Both the position numbers and the translations under genes were made by a program. Positions 24,476 through 33,060 of a stretch of DNA of 64,000 nt are shown in pieces. Origin of the DNA: Trinickia fusca (GTDB taxonomy: Bacteria > Pseudomonadota > Gammaproteobacteria > Burkholderiales > Burkholderiaceae); NCBI RefSeq assembly GCF_003628145.1, contig NZ_RBZV01000016.1:47133-111132 (forward strand). The letters are read 5' to 3'. The number at the start of each line of letters is the position of its first letter. Position 1 is the stretch's first letter. Below the pieces are notes generated by a model. That model was not told the origin of the DNA. It saw nothing but the letters and a program-made list of their open reading frames with translations, and did no database searches.

Positions 24476-25066
24476 TCAGGCAGCTTCGGCGAGGGGGGCG
24501 AACAGCGCTTGCTGGGTGCGCTCGCCGAGGTCGATCGTCAACGCGACGGCAGTTTCGATGCCCACGCGCAACGGCGGGCCGAAGCGGCGCATTTCGATGC
24601 CGGTCCTTTTCATCAGGCGCTCGACGGCCGTCGTCGTGACGGTGACGTAGCGTCTGATGCCCATGCGGCTCGCGAAGCGGATGCTTTCCCGCATCGCGTC
24701 GAGGGCGAGGTCCGCGAAACCGTAGCCGGGCCGGTCGTGCGACACGATCGCGAAGCGGCTGAGCTCCCACACATCGGGCGCAACGGGCGCGGGCTCGCCG
24801 TGCAGCAGTTGAGAAAACGTATTGCGCAGCATGTAAGGGCCTTGCGTCGGCAGCAGGCGCCAGCAGCCGCAGAGCCGGTTTGCGTCGTCGTGAATCAACA
24901 TGTAGTGCGGCGCGAGCGCATCGTAGTCGTCGATTTCCATGCCGGACAACACGGCGACTTCCCATCCCATGCGCTCGCCGAACACCTTCGCGCGAAAGCG
25001 GTACATGTCGGCCAGTTCGTCGAGATCGATGTTTTTCTGCGTGCCGATCGTGATCCTCGCGTTCAT
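24476..25066 (-). CDS. LuxI-family acyl-homoserine-lactone synthase
   Basis: A 196-residue autoinducer synthase. All LuxI landmarks are present: R25, F29 and W35 in RFRAKVFGERMGW, the acidic cluster EIDDYD (44-49), R70 in CWRLLPT and E101/R104 in WELSRF. It makes an acyl-homoserine lactone from S-adenosylmethionine and an acyl carrier. ATG 25066 follows GGGAGGA; the longer in-frame extension runs into the promoter and is rejected. It is the synthase of a luxI-rsaL-luxR locus, with a lux-box-like dyad 70 bp upstream. Confidence 0.95.
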   Translation of the reverse strand: MNARITIGTQKNIDLDELADMYRFRAKVFGERMGWEVAVLSGMEIDDYDALAPHYMLIHDDANRLCGCWRLLPTQGPYMLRNTFSQLLHGEPAPVAPDVWELSRFAIVSHDRPGYGFADLALDAMRESIRFASRMGIRRYVTVTTTAVERLMKRTGIEMRRFGPPLRVGIETAVALTIDLGERTQQALFAPLAEAA

Positions 25067-25111
25067 CTCGTCCTCCCGTGGGTGGTACCGCCTATCCAAA
25101 CCGCATAAACC

Positions 25112-25155
25112 ATATGCATATTGCGTGCTACCGGTAACTGTCAAGCAAGATAGGT
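25112..25155. promoter_or_regulatory. luxI-rsaL control region: ATATGCATAT palindrome and lux-box-like dyad
   Basis: The 20-bp element at 25136-25155 has symmetric arms AACTGTCAAG and (on the other strand) ACCTATCTTG, matching at 7 of 10 positions, the size and form of a lux box. Nearer luxI, 25112-25121 is a perfect ATATGCATAT palindrome. In other RsaL systems the LuxR protein activates and RsaL represses from adjoining sites in this gap. Which protein binds which site is inference. Confidence 0.6.
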
Positions 25156-25216
25156 ACAAATGGACGCCGACACTTGGGATGATTCGCTTACCGTGTACGC
25201 CAACAAGGTGAGACCT

Positions 25217-25546
25217 ATGTCCATATCTGATCTTTATCAAATCCAATCTCATGACACCGCCCGTCCGCTGCGGGCTGAAATCGACAATGCTTTTATTCAA
25301 GCTTATCGAAAGCAAGTGAAAGAAAGTCAAAAGACTTTCTGGTCCCGATTCGGAGTGACGCAGTCCCGGGGCAGCCGTTTCGAGCTCGGTGCGAATATCC
25401 CTAAGCCGGTCATGATTCTTCTGAGGCTGTATTTCGAGGAGCGCATTACCGATGACGATATTTCCAGCGTGACGCAGAAACGCACGCCGGCGCATCGGTC
25501 GGCCGCGCTCAATCAGGATCTATCAAGCCCATTCGGGTCGCCTTGA
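25217..25546 (+). CDS. rsaL: RsaL-family quorum-sensing repressor
   Basis: A 109-residue HTH protein between luxI and luxR, divergent from luxI. The core FIQAYRKQVKESQKTFWSRF and GVTQSRGSRFELGANIPKP matches RsaL, the repressor that limits autoinducer synthesis in Pseudomonas and Burkholderia. ATG 25217 is chosen because AAGGTGAG precedes it; ATG 25160 in frame overlaps the promoter zone. The last 38 bp overlap the convergent luxR gene, so the two transcripts are antisense at their 3' ends. Likely function: binding the luxI promoter to give homeostatic control. Confidence 0.88.
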   Translation: MSISDLYQIQSHDTARPLRAEIDNAFIQAYRKQVKESQKTFWSRFGVTQSRGSRFELGANIPKPVMILLRLYFEERITDDDISSVTQKRTPAHRSAALNQDLSSPFGSP

Positions 25547-26237
25547 CCGCTGCGGCACTTCGGGAACTGACGCCGAACTTGGTACGGATATTCGTCATGT
25601 GGAAATTCACGGTTGCTTCCGAGCAACCGAAAATCTTCGCGATTTCCCAGGTCGATTTGCCTTGCGCAGTCCATTTGAGGCACTCGTACTCGCGCGGCGT
25701 CAGTTTCGGCATCAGCGATTCGGTATGGCCCTCGACGAATCGCTGCGCCGTATCGAATGCCACGTCGCGCAGCAGCGAGAGCATCGGTAAATAACTCTGG
25801 ACCTGACTCGTCAGCGAGCGCGAGCTCTGGTCTCCGCACACGAAGCTCAGCATGCCGACTTCCTGCTTGGGCCCGTGGATCGGCAGCGCAATACCCGTAC
25901 AGAGGCCATGGTGGCGCGCTTCCTCGTACATTTCCTGTTGTGAATGGTCGGCGAACGAGGACGCGGACCAGACGAACGGCGACGTTTGCGTGAGGCAATG
26001 CGCTACGGTCGGGTCGATACGAAACAGCGCGCGTTCGTCATATGTTTGACGCCATGACGACGCATAGTTGCTGTGTAGATACGCGTCGGTGAAGCGCATT
26101 CCGGGCCGCGGTACGACAGCAAATAACGTGTGCTCGAAACCATATTTTCTTCCAAGAACCGCAAGCGCTTGAAACCAGGATTTCTCGTCAGCCGCACGCC
26201 AAAGCGGCGACATCGGTTCGATGAATTGCCGGGGCAT
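25509..26237 (-). CDS. LuxR-family acyl-homoserine-lactone receptor, cognate to the synthase
   Basis: A 242-residue LuxR protein. The ligand-pocket residues W62, Y66, D75, P76 and W90 are in place (SWRQTYDERALFRIDPTVAH, then PFVW). The C-terminal GerE-type HTH starts KLTPREYECLKWTAQGKSTW and contains the invariant E, L and G. ATG 26237 has GAGGA just upstream; TTG 26276 would add a leader without one. It converges on rsaL. It is expected to bind the lactone made by the adjacent synthase and activate lux-box promoters. Confidence 0.93.
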   Translation of the reverse strand: MPRQFIEPMSPLWRAADEKSWFQALAVLGRKYGFEHTLFAVVPRPGMRFTDAYLHSNYASSWRQTYDERALFRIDPTVAHCLTQTSPFVWSASSFADHSQQEMYEEARHHGLCTGIALPIHGPKQEVGMLSFVCGDQSSRSLTSQVQSYLPMLSLLRDVAFDTAQRFVEGHTESLMPKLTPREYECLKWTAQGKSTWEIAKIFGCSEATVNFHMTNIRTKFGVSSRSAAAVKATRMGLIDPD

Positions 26238-26736
26238 ATATCCTCGCGAGTCGAAAATGTTACTTGCCGGAATCAAATAATTCGATAATTTCTATCAATT
26301 TCTATTTCCGGTAGGGTGTATTCTTAAAATCATATCAGACCAGTGCATGTTCATCGCGTGGTTTTTCATCATGCCAATGGCTAAAGGCATGGCAAAGCTG
26401 GGGTTTTTGAGTGGGTGTTCGAGGTGGTGGCGCTTGAGATCGATTCCACGCCCGTATCAGTGGTTTTCAATTTTCGAAATTATTGATTCGTATAGATGAT
26501 TTTCCTGTGTCCGAAAAAACCGATCCCACCTTGCCTTGAATTGAATCGCAAGATTTTTTGCCGATATTAAAGTCGGACTGGTGGAAAGGTGGGTGGGTTG
26601 ATATTTGCACGTGGTGCAACAGTGATTCTTCGAAACGCGGATTTTTCAGTCCGAGGGCGGGGCGTAGACTTCGCTTCAATCGCTCGGGACTGAAACAGCC
26701 GACGACCCTAACCGCAAATTATTGAGAGAAGCCATC
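26238..26736. other. AT-rich intergenic region between luxR and the DUF4148 gene
   Basis: About 500 bp without a credible gene. It holds the upstream regions of luxR (left) and the DUF4148 gene (right). One near-perfect inverted repeat is visible: TTTCAGTCCGAG at 26644-26655 and CTCGGGACTGAAA at 26683-26695, in the likely leader of the DUF4148 gene. Nothing else was recognised. Confidence 0.5.
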
Positions 26737-27045
26737 ATGAAAACGATTTTGTCCGCTGTCCTCCTCAGCTGCGCACTTGCCGCGCCGGCCGTCTCGTTCG
26801 CCGAAGCCAATCAACCCGTGACGCGTGCCCAGGTAGGCACGGAGCTCAAGCAGCTCGAAGACGCCGGTTATCGCCCGAGCGGCAACGATACGGTCTACCC
26901 GGCCGATATCCAGGCCGCGCAACAGCGTGTACAGGCGCAAAACGCGCAGGGCAATACGACCGGCTACGGTTCGCAAGCCGGTGGCGCGAGCCAATCGGGC
27001 GCGCGTGACCTGCGTGGGCCCGCGTCGATCTACTTCGGTGCGTGA
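26737..27045 (+). CDS. DUF4148-domain secreted protein
   Basis: A 102-residue exported protein. The first 22 residues are a Sec signal peptide (MKTILSAVLLSCALAAPAVS, cleavage near FA-EA). The mature part has the DUF4148 pattern, VTRAQVGTELKQLEDAGYRP and YPADIQAAQQRV, followed by a Gly/Gln/Ser-rich tail. DUF4148 proteins are abundant in Burkholderia relatives and are of unknown function. ATG 26737 follows GAGAGAAG. A strong hairpin lies directly downstream. Confidence 0.93.
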   Translation: MKTILSAVLLSCALAAPAVSFAEANQPVTRAQVGTELKQLEDAGYRPSGNDTVYPADIQAAQQRVQAQNAQGNTTGYGSQAGGASQSGARDLRGPASIYFGA

Positions 27046-27050
27046 TGAAC

Positions 27051-27078
27051 ACCGGCGCGCGACGACACGCGCGCCGGT
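27051..27078. terminator. Bidirectional hairpin between DUF4148 and CBS genes
   Basis: A perfect 11-bp stem (ACCGGCGCGCG / CGCGCGCCGGT) with a 6-nt loop lies between the two convergent genes. There is no T-tract on either strand. It is a likely shared terminator. Confidence 0.7.
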
Positions 27079-27100
27079 CCACCGGGGCGTACGTAGCCAG

Positions 27101-27571
27101 TCAGGTATGTGCGCCCGTAATGTAGTGCTCGAGCTGCTGGATCGTGAATTGCTGGTCGGAGATGATCGCCTTCACCAGATCGCCGATCGACACCATGCCG
27201 ACGAGACGTTCATCGTCGATGACGGGCAAGTGCCGCATGCGATGCGCCGTCATCAGCGCCATGCATTCTTCAGTTGAATCGCTCGGGCGCACGTAGCGCA
27301 CCTGGCGAGTCATGATGTCGCACACGGGTGTCGTCTTCGACGAGCGGTCCATCAGGACGATCTTTCTAGCGTAGTCGCGCTCGGTGACGATTCCGACGAG
27401 CTTTTTGCCATCGCCGTCGCCTTCGGTGACGACTAGCGCGCCGATCTGAAACTGCGCCATCATCTTGACGGCTTCGAAGACCGACTGCTGCGCGTCGATC
27501 GTCACGACGGGCTGTCCCTGGTCGAGTTTGGTATCCGACTTCGATTTGAGTATTTGCGCGACGTTCGGCAT
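27101..27571 (-). CDS. CBS-domain pair protein
   Basis: A 156-residue protein made of two CBS domains (about residues 15-75 and 82-145). The second begins CDIMTRQVRYVRPSDSTEEC and ends LPVIDDERLVGMVSIGDLVK. Stand-alone CBS pairs bind adenine nucleotides or S-adenosylmethionine and usually regulate a partner. ATG 27571 follows GGAG by 7 nt; the 27-residue Pro/Arg-rich in-frame leader upstream is rejected. No partner gene is adjacent. Confidence 0.9.
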   Translation of the reverse strand: MPNVAQILKSKSDTKLDQGQPVVTIDAQQSVFEAVKMMAQFQIGALVVTEGDGDGKKLVGIVTERDYARKIVLMDRSSKTTPVCDIMTRQVRYVRPSDSTEECMALMTAHRMRHLPVIDDERLVGMVSIGDLVKAIISDQQFTIQQLEHYITGAHT

Positions 27572-27783
27572 GAGCTGTCTCCGTCTCATTGTTTTCGATG
27601 GCGGGGGCCAGTCTCCGACTACGGGCGGGGCCCGCGGTGCGGGGCGGCTCATTGCAGTATAGGCGGTGACGCTCGCCGGTGATGGCCTTGGCCGGCCTGG
27701 CTTGGCGATTAGCGGTACACTGCCGTTTTACGCACCGGCAGTCGGTGCGTGGCGAATCTATTCTTATTTAGAACAAAAGAGTC

Positions 27784-28431
27784 ATGCCCACGCCTTCCTC
27801 ATCGTCGCAGCCGAGCGGCGACCGCGCAGAACAATGCGTCACGCTCGCCGCCACCGCGACGCTTCCCACTCGATACGGCACGTTCACGTCGTACGCCTTC
27901 CGTGTCGCGGATGGCGATTCCGAGCATCTGGCGCTGGTGATGGGCGACGTGAGCAATCAATCGTCGGTGCTGACGCGCTTGCATTCGGAGTGTCTGACCG
28001 GCGACGTGCTGGGCTCGTATCGCTGTGATTGCGGCGAGCAGCTCGATCTGGCGTTGCGCTATATCGCCGCGGAAGGGCGTGGGGTGTTGCTTTATCTGCG
28101 TGGACACGAGGGGCGCGGTATTGGCTTGTCGAACAAGATCCGTGCATACGCATTGCAAGAGCAGGGGCTTGATACCGTCGAGGCCAATCTCGAACTTGGG
28201 TTGCCTGACGATGCGCGCGAGTACGATTCAGCGGCCGCGATCCTGCGTGAGCTGAAGGTTACGTCGGTGCGGCTGATGAGCAACAATCCGAAGAAGTTCG
28301 ACACGCTGTCGCAGCATGGCATTCCTGTTTGCGAACGCGTGGCGCTGGCGATTCCCGTGCGTGATGAGAACGAACGGTATATTCGTACCAAGCAGGTCAA
28401 GTTCGGGCATTACTTCGAAGAGAATGAGTAG
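27784..28431 (+). CDS. ribA: GTP cyclohydrolase II
   Basis: A 215-residue RibA, the enzyme that opens GTP in the first step of riboflavin synthesis. The Zn-binding cysteines are in [20 protein letters not shown]. The nucleotide and catalytic region includes [20 protein letters not shown] and NNPKKFDTL. The enzyme stands alone rather than fused to dihydroxybutanone-phosphate synthase (RibB). No FMN riboswitch-like structure was seen upstream. Confidence 0.95.
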   Translation: MPTPSSSSQPSGDRAEQCVTLAATATLPTRYGTFTSYAFRVADGDSEHLALVMGDVSNQSSVLTRLHSECLTGDVLGSYRCDCGEQLDLALRYIAAEGRGVLLYLRGHEGRGIGLSNKIRAYALQEQGLDTVEANLELGLPDDAREYDSAAAILRELKVTSVRLMSNNPKKFDTLSQHGIPVCERVALAIPVRDENERYIRTKQVKFGHYFEENE

Positions 28432-28556
28432 TACGAAATGCGCTCACCGCGAGAGCCGCTAGCAAGCTTGCCAGCGGCCAGTGGGTGACATTTGATGGGT
28501 TCCCTGGCCTGCGTCTCATTGTCGGCAGGCGCGGGACCGCGGCGCTCGGCCTGCGC

Positions 28557-29516
28557 TCAGGCTTCATCCATGAACGGATGCGTGGGCGCGTCGGTCGGCC
28601 GCCACGCATAGCGTTTCAGCAATTCCCAATAGCCGCCGCGGATGACGAAGCCGCCGCACTTTTCCGCGTAGGCATCGCGTCGCAATCGGTATGCGTGCGG
28701 CAAGTCGTACCACGGCAGTTTCGGCAAGTCGTGGTGGACCAGGTGATAGTTGTTGTTCAGATACAGGAGCCGCATGACGAGCCCTGCCTCGTTGATCGTG
28801 ACGCGCGCCTTCGGATGCCGGGCGGCGCGATGCTCATATAGCGAGCGGATCATCGCGAGCGACTGTGCGGGCCACGTGATGGCGAGCACGTAATACCACC
28901 ACGGCACGCCGATCGACAACTGCAACCACGCGAGCAGGGCGGTGACGCACACGCCGTGCATGACCCACATCGGCAAGTAACGCAGGTCACCTTGTCGAAA
29001 TGCTCTGCATGCGTCGACGAACGTCGCGACGACGTTCGTCGGCGGCCCGACGATGAGCCTTCCCACGAAGCACTTGCGCGCGATCCACAGCGCGCGTCGC
29101 CACGCCGGCATCGCCATCCAGCGCTTGCCCGGTACATAGTTGGTCTCTGGATCGATGCCCGGCACCGTCAGGTCTTCGTCGCGGTGATGCTCGAGGTGGG
29201 TGTCGCGGTACAGCGTGTATGGATACCAGACCGCGAGCGGTGGATAGCCGAGCAGCTTGTTCAGGCGTGTCGAGCGCGTCGGATGACCATGGAGCAATTC
29301 GTGCTGGAGCGACATGTGCCAAGCGCACAACACGATCAACGGCGGTGTCGCGGCAGCGAGCGATAGATGTGCTGCGCGCACGAGCAGCAAGATGCCTACC
29401 CAGCCGCCGTAGATGACGACGATCAACAGCCAGGTCGGCCATTCGGTACGCGCAACAAATCGTGCGCCAAGCGCGGCGATCGCGCGCGCGTGGTCGAGAT
29501 CGAAGTATTCAGCCAT
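28557..29516 (-). CDS. Membrane fatty-acid desaturase
   Basis: A 319-residue membrane di-iron desaturase. The three histidine boxes are present: HELLHGH near residue 71, HLEHHRDE near residue 107 and NNYHLVHHD near residue 255, with hydrophobic segments before and after. Such enzymes introduce double bonds into membrane acyl chains or related lipids using O2. The substrate cannot be told from sequence. The gene is alone on its strand; a PhnD-like gene lies divergent to it. Confidence 0.92.
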   Translation of the reverse strand: MAEYFDLDHARAIAALGARFVARTEWPTWLLIVVIYGGWVGILLLVRAAHLSLAAATPPLIVLCAWHMSLQHELLHGHPTRSTRLNKLLGYPPLAVWYPYTLYRDTHLEHHRDEDLTVPGIDPETNYVPGKRWMAMPAWRRALWIARKCFVGRLIVGPPTNVVATFVDACRAFRQGDLRYLPMWVMHGVCVTALLAWLQLSIGVPWWYYVLAITWPAQSLAMIRSLYEHRAARHPKARVTINEAGLVMRLLYLNNNYHLVHHDLPKLPWYDLPHAYRLRRDAYAEKCGGFVIRGGYWELLKRYAWRPTDAPTHPFMDEA

Positions 29517-29675
29517 GTTTCAGAGGGAGGGGCGCCGCGACGGGCACGCGATGCGTGCAGGGGGATGCCCAACTCTAGACACCGGATTCGAGGCGGCCAA
29601 TCAATGGATTCGCATTTACTTATCGCGCTTCTCGACAGATCGTTATTCCTTTGCCCGCTTCCGTAGAATGCCTGC

Positions 29676-30500
29676 ATGAGTCAATGGATCGCCACGCTGC
29701 CGATGTACAACGTGACCCCATGCCACGCCGCATGGTGGCGGGCGTTGCTGCGCGACACGCTCGAAGCGTTCGCGCGTGCAGGCGGTCCGGCCGATGTCGC
29801 GCTGTTGGACGAGCCCGTCGGCGACTTACTGGCGTTGTGGTGCCGCGAGGATTTGTTGCTGTCGCAGACTTGCGGTTATCCGTATCGAATGCTTGGGCTT
29901 GCCGGCAACGTGCAACTGATCGCGACGCCCGTCTTCGACGCTGACGGCTGCGATGGCGCGGCCTACCGTAGCGTGCTCGTCGTGTCGGCCCGCGCATTCG
30001 CAAACGGCGCGACGACGCTCGCTGCATGTCGCGGCCTGCGTGCCGCGTACAACGACGAGGATTCTCACAGCGGAATGAACGCGTTCCGACGTGCGGTGGC
30101 GCCGTATGCGCGCGACGGACGGTTTTTCTCGGCGTCGAAGCGATACGGCTCCCATCTGAATGTGTTGCGTGCGCTGGGCGAGGGCACTGCCGATTGCGCG
30201 GCGATCGATTGCGTAACGCTCGCCTATGTGCGCGATGCGTTGCCCGAATTGCTGCGCGAAGTGCGGGTGATCGGCATGACCGCCAGTGCGCCGGGCCTGC
30301 CTCTGATCGCGTCGCGTTCGCTCGGCGAGGCATTGGCCGCTTCGCTGTATGACTCGCTCGAGGTTGCGCGCACAGCCGATGTCGAGCGCGCGCGTGCGTT
30401 GCGGTTACGCGGGTTCGCGAGGTTGGGTCACGATGACTATGCACTGATCGAGCAGTTCTCGCGGGACGCCGCGGCGATGCAGTATCCCGTGCTCGCTTGA
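29676..30500 (+). CDS. Phosphate/phosphonate-type ABC substrate-binding domain protein without a signal peptide
   Basis: A 274-residue protein with the PhnD-like periplasmic-binding fold: DVALLDEPVGDLLALWCRED, TCGYPYR, RGLRAAYNDEDSHSGMNAFR and KRYGSHLNVLRALGEGTADCA. Unlike a true PhnD it begins MSQWIATLPMYNV with no signal peptide. It may therefore be cytosolic, and no permease or ATPase gene is adjacent. Ligand and role are unknown. The start has no strong ribosome-binding site. Confidence 0.8.
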   Translation: MSQWIATLPMYNVTPCHAAWWRALLRDTLEAFARAGGPADVALLDEPVGDLLALWCREDLLLSQTCGYPYRMLGLAGNVQLIATPVFDADGCDGAAYRSVLVVSARAFANGATTLAACRGLRAAYNDEDSHSGMNAFRRAVAPYARDGRFFSASKRYGSHLNVLRALGEGTADCAAIDCVTLAYVRDALPELLREVRVIGMTASAPGLPLIASRSLGEALAASLYDSLEVARTADVERARALRLRGFARLGHDDYALIEQFSRDAAAMQYPVLA

Positions 30501-30623
30501 GCCGCGCAAGGCGTGCTCTCGCGCGCGACGCTAAGGCAGATCGTGCAGCGTGTCACCGCACGCAATTGCCATCGCCGATGTTAGCGTCTCATCTGGCAAC
30601 AAGCTGCTCGCTTATCCGCGCAC

Positions 30624-31346
30624 CTAAGCCGGCTGCCGCGTGGCGGCCAGCACGATTTCGCGGATGCACACGTTTTGCGGCTGGGCGTAGGCATAGTCGA
30701 TGGCGCTGGCAATGTCTTGCGCTTTCAGAACACCGCCCATGTCCTGTTTCCAGCTTTCATACCCGTCCTTGATCGCCTGATCGGTGGTATGGCCGAGCAG
30801 TTCGGTTTCCACTGCGCCGGGGGCAATGGTGATGACGCGCACGTTCTGGCCGGACACCTCTTCACGAAGATTTTCAGAGATCGCATGCACGGCGAATTTG
30901 GTGCCGCAGTACGCCACGTGACTGGGAAAGGTTTTCCGGCCGGCAATCGAGCTGATGTTGATGATGGTGCCGTGCTTTCGCGCGACCATGCCTTCCAGTA
31001 CCGCATGAATGCCGTTGAGCAGCCCTTTGACGTTGACGTCCAGCATGCGCTCCCATTCGTCTGGAGACTGGCGGGCCATCTCGCCCAGCAGCATCACACC
31101 GGCGTTGTTGACGATGGCGTCCACTGGGCCAAAGCGGGATTCGGCTTCGGCAATAGCGGCCATCATGGCCTCGCGCCGGGTGACGTCGACGGCGCGGCAC
31201 AGGGTATTGGGCAGCTCAAGGGCTTCCATACGGTCAATGCGACGCGCCAGCAGCAGCAGCGGGTGACCCTTGGCCGAAAGCAGGCGGGCGGTGGCGGCAC
31301 CGATGCCGGAACTGGCTCCGGTGATAACGATGAGCGGCTTGGTCAT
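30624..31346 (-). CDS. Short-chain dehydrogenase/reductase
   Basis: A 240-residue classical SDR. It has the cofactor motif TGASSGIG (residues 10-17), NNAG near residue 85 and the catalytic Ser (INISSIAG) with Tyr-Lys in YCGTKFAVH. The C-terminal part resembles YdfG/clavaldehyde-type reductases. Substrate unknown. It is divergent from a LysR regulator with a gap of about 107 bp, so regulation by that protein is likely. Confidence 0.92.
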   Translation of the reverse strand: MTKPLIVITGASSGIGAATARLLSAKGHPLLLLARRIDRMEALELPNTLCRAVDVTRREAMMAAIAEAESRFGPVDAIVNNAGVMLLGEMARQSPDEWERMLDVNVKGLLNGIHAVLEGMVARKHGTIINISSIAGRKTFPSHVAYCGTKFAVHAISENLREEVSGQNVRVITIAPGAVETELLGHTTDQAIKDGYESWKQDMGGVLKAQDIASAIDYAYAQPQNVCIREIVLAATRQPA

Positions 31347-31453
31347 ACGGGTGTCCTATAGAAAATTTGAATAATTTTGGCGACGTGCAGTATATTTGGC
31401 TGGATATATCGTTGAAAAATGAGAAATTTCTCTTTCATCTATCGAAATTTTCT

Positions 31454-32257
31454 ATGGATATCCGCCAGCTCAAAGCCTTCATTGCCGTGTTCGAAGAGCG
31501 CAGCATCACGGCGGCGGCACAACGCTTGTTTCTGGCTCAGCCCACCCTGTCGGTTACCATCCGCCAGCTGGAAGAAGAAATGGGTGTGGCCCTGTTCAAC
31601 CGCGAGGCGCGCGGGGTACGGGTGAGCGAGGCTGCGCGCTTGTTGTATCCGCAGGCGCGGCAACTGGTGGAACAGGCCGACTCGCTGAAGCGACTGTTTC
31701 GGCAGGACGGACGCTGTCTGTTGCTGACGCTAGGCATCGAGGCCGACCTGGGGCCGAAGCACATCGAGCAATTGTTGAAATGGGCGCAGCAGGCTTCGCC
31801 GTTACTGTTGCTGAGCGTGGTGCAGGGCTGTGCGGGCGATGCGCGCCTGGCGGCGGAGGATTCACGTTGCGAGGACGAACTGTTTCTGCCGCTGTGGGAG
31901 GAGCCGTTTGTACTGGTGTCGCCTGCCGGCGCGCCAACGGATGATTGGGTGATTTGCCCGGACCACCCCTCCCATCAGCGTCTGTTGCCCTTGTATGGCG
32001 GCCGCGTGGAATGCGCTGCGCGGGCGGGATCTTTGATGCTGGCTCGGCATATGGTGGCGGCCGGGTTGGGACGGGCGTGGCTGCCGGTTTCACTGGCGCA
32101 AGGCGATGCCGGCGTACGGGTGCACGAAACGACAGGCCCGTCACTGATGCGGCGAGTGGGGCTGTGCTATGCCGCGCAGGCTTTGTCCCGGCCCGGATTG
32201 CAGGCGTTGCATGGTTACTTGCAGTCGTTGAATGTCGATGTCCGACCCCACGGCTGA
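31454..32257 (+). CDS. LysR-family regulator divergent to the SDR gene
   Basis: A 267-residue LysR protein. The start MDIRQLKAFIAVFEERSITA is the usual LysR beginning, so the longer frame from 31367 is rejected. The HTH is in AAAQRLFLAQPTLSVTIRQL. The effector domain is slightly shorter than usual (about 175 residues after the hinge). It probably controls the adjacent short-chain dehydrogenase. Confidence 0.9.
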   Translation: MDIRQLKAFIAVFEERSITAAAQRLFLAQPTLSVTIRQLEEEMGVALFNREARGVRVSEAARLLYPQARQLVEQADSLKRLFRQDGRCLLLTLGIEADLGPKHIEQLLKWAQQASPLLLLSVVQGCAGDARLAAEDSRCEDELFLPLWEEPFVLVSPAGAPTDDWVICPDHPSHQRLLPLYGGRVECAARAGSLMLARHMVAAGLGRAWLPVSLAQGDAGVRVHETTGPSLMRRVGLCYAAQALSRPGLQALHGYLQSLNVDVRPHG

Positions 32258-32379
32258 CCGACGATGGAAGAGCACCGCGGGTGTGCTTGGGCAATGGCAG
32301 CAGCTTCCCGACACACAGGCGCCGTGCCGGTTCCAAGCAACACTTCAACCCTTTTGTTGAGTTGTGCCAATTTTTCTGT

Positions 32380-33060
32380 ATGCGTGTCCTAGTCGTTGAA
32401 GATCAATCTCCGCTTCGCGATTCCATTGTGAGGCGCTTGCGCGCGCTCGGCTACGCGGCCGACGAAGCGCCCGATTGCGGTAGCGCCGAGGCGTTCATTG
32501 CCTCCTATCGCTACGACGTCGTGATTCTCGATCGCCTGCTGCCAGATGGCGACGCGCTGCCCATGCTGCAACAGTGGCGCCGGCGCGGCATCGCCACGCC
32601 CACATTGTTCCTCACGGCATGCGATCAAGTCCCTGACCGTGTGAACGGCCTTGCCTCCGGAGCCGACGATTACCTCGTCAAGCCTTTTGCGATGGAAGAA
32701 CTCATGGCTCGCGTCGCGGCAATAGGCCGGCGAGGACCCGCGACCGTGCCGAGCATCCTGCGTGTAGGTGATCTGGAAATCGACGCGGGGCGTCGAGAGG
32801 TGCGGCGGGCCGGGATTCTCCTGACCTTGCGGCCCAAGGAGTTTGCCGTGTTGCAGCTGTTGGCCGAGTGCGGGGGCACTGTCGTTTCGCACCGCACGAT
32901 CATCGCTCGGTGCTGGGGAGAAGGCGACGAACCGACGTCGAACGCCGAGGAGGTCATCATCGGCGCCTTGCGCCGCAAGCTGGGACAGCCCACGATGCTG
33001 CACACGGTACGCGGCGCCGGTTATCTGCTCGAGGCCGTCGATGCAGCAGCGAGGCCGTGA
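32380..33060 (+). CDS. OmpR-family response regulator
   Basis: A 226-residue response regulator. The receiver has MRVLVVEDQSPLRD, the phosphoacceptor Asp in VVILDRLLPDGD and Lys in YLVKPFAMEEL. A winged-helix DNA-binding domain follows (LTLRPKEFAVLQLLAECGGT, LGQPTMLHTVRGAGYLLEAV). The ATG at 32380 was chosen because the receiver fold begins there; no strong ribosome-binding site is seen. It overlaps the kinase gene by 20 bp, so the pair is co-translated. Confidence 0.93.
   Translation: MRVLVVEDQSPLRDSIVRRLRALGYAADEAPDCGSAEAFIASYRYDVVILDRLLPDGDALPMLQQWRRRGIATPTLFLTACDQVPDRVNGLASGADDYLVKPFAMEELMARVAAIGRRGPATVPSILRVGDLEIDAGRREVRRAGILLTLRPKEFAVLQLLAECGGTVVSHRTIIARCWGEGDEPTSNAEEVIIGALRRKLGQPTMLHTVRGAGYLLEAVDAAARP

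Noticed and set aside
27663..27783. Possible FMN riboswitch before ribA
   Set aside because: The leader is only about 120 bp and no conserved FMN aptamer pattern could be recognised.
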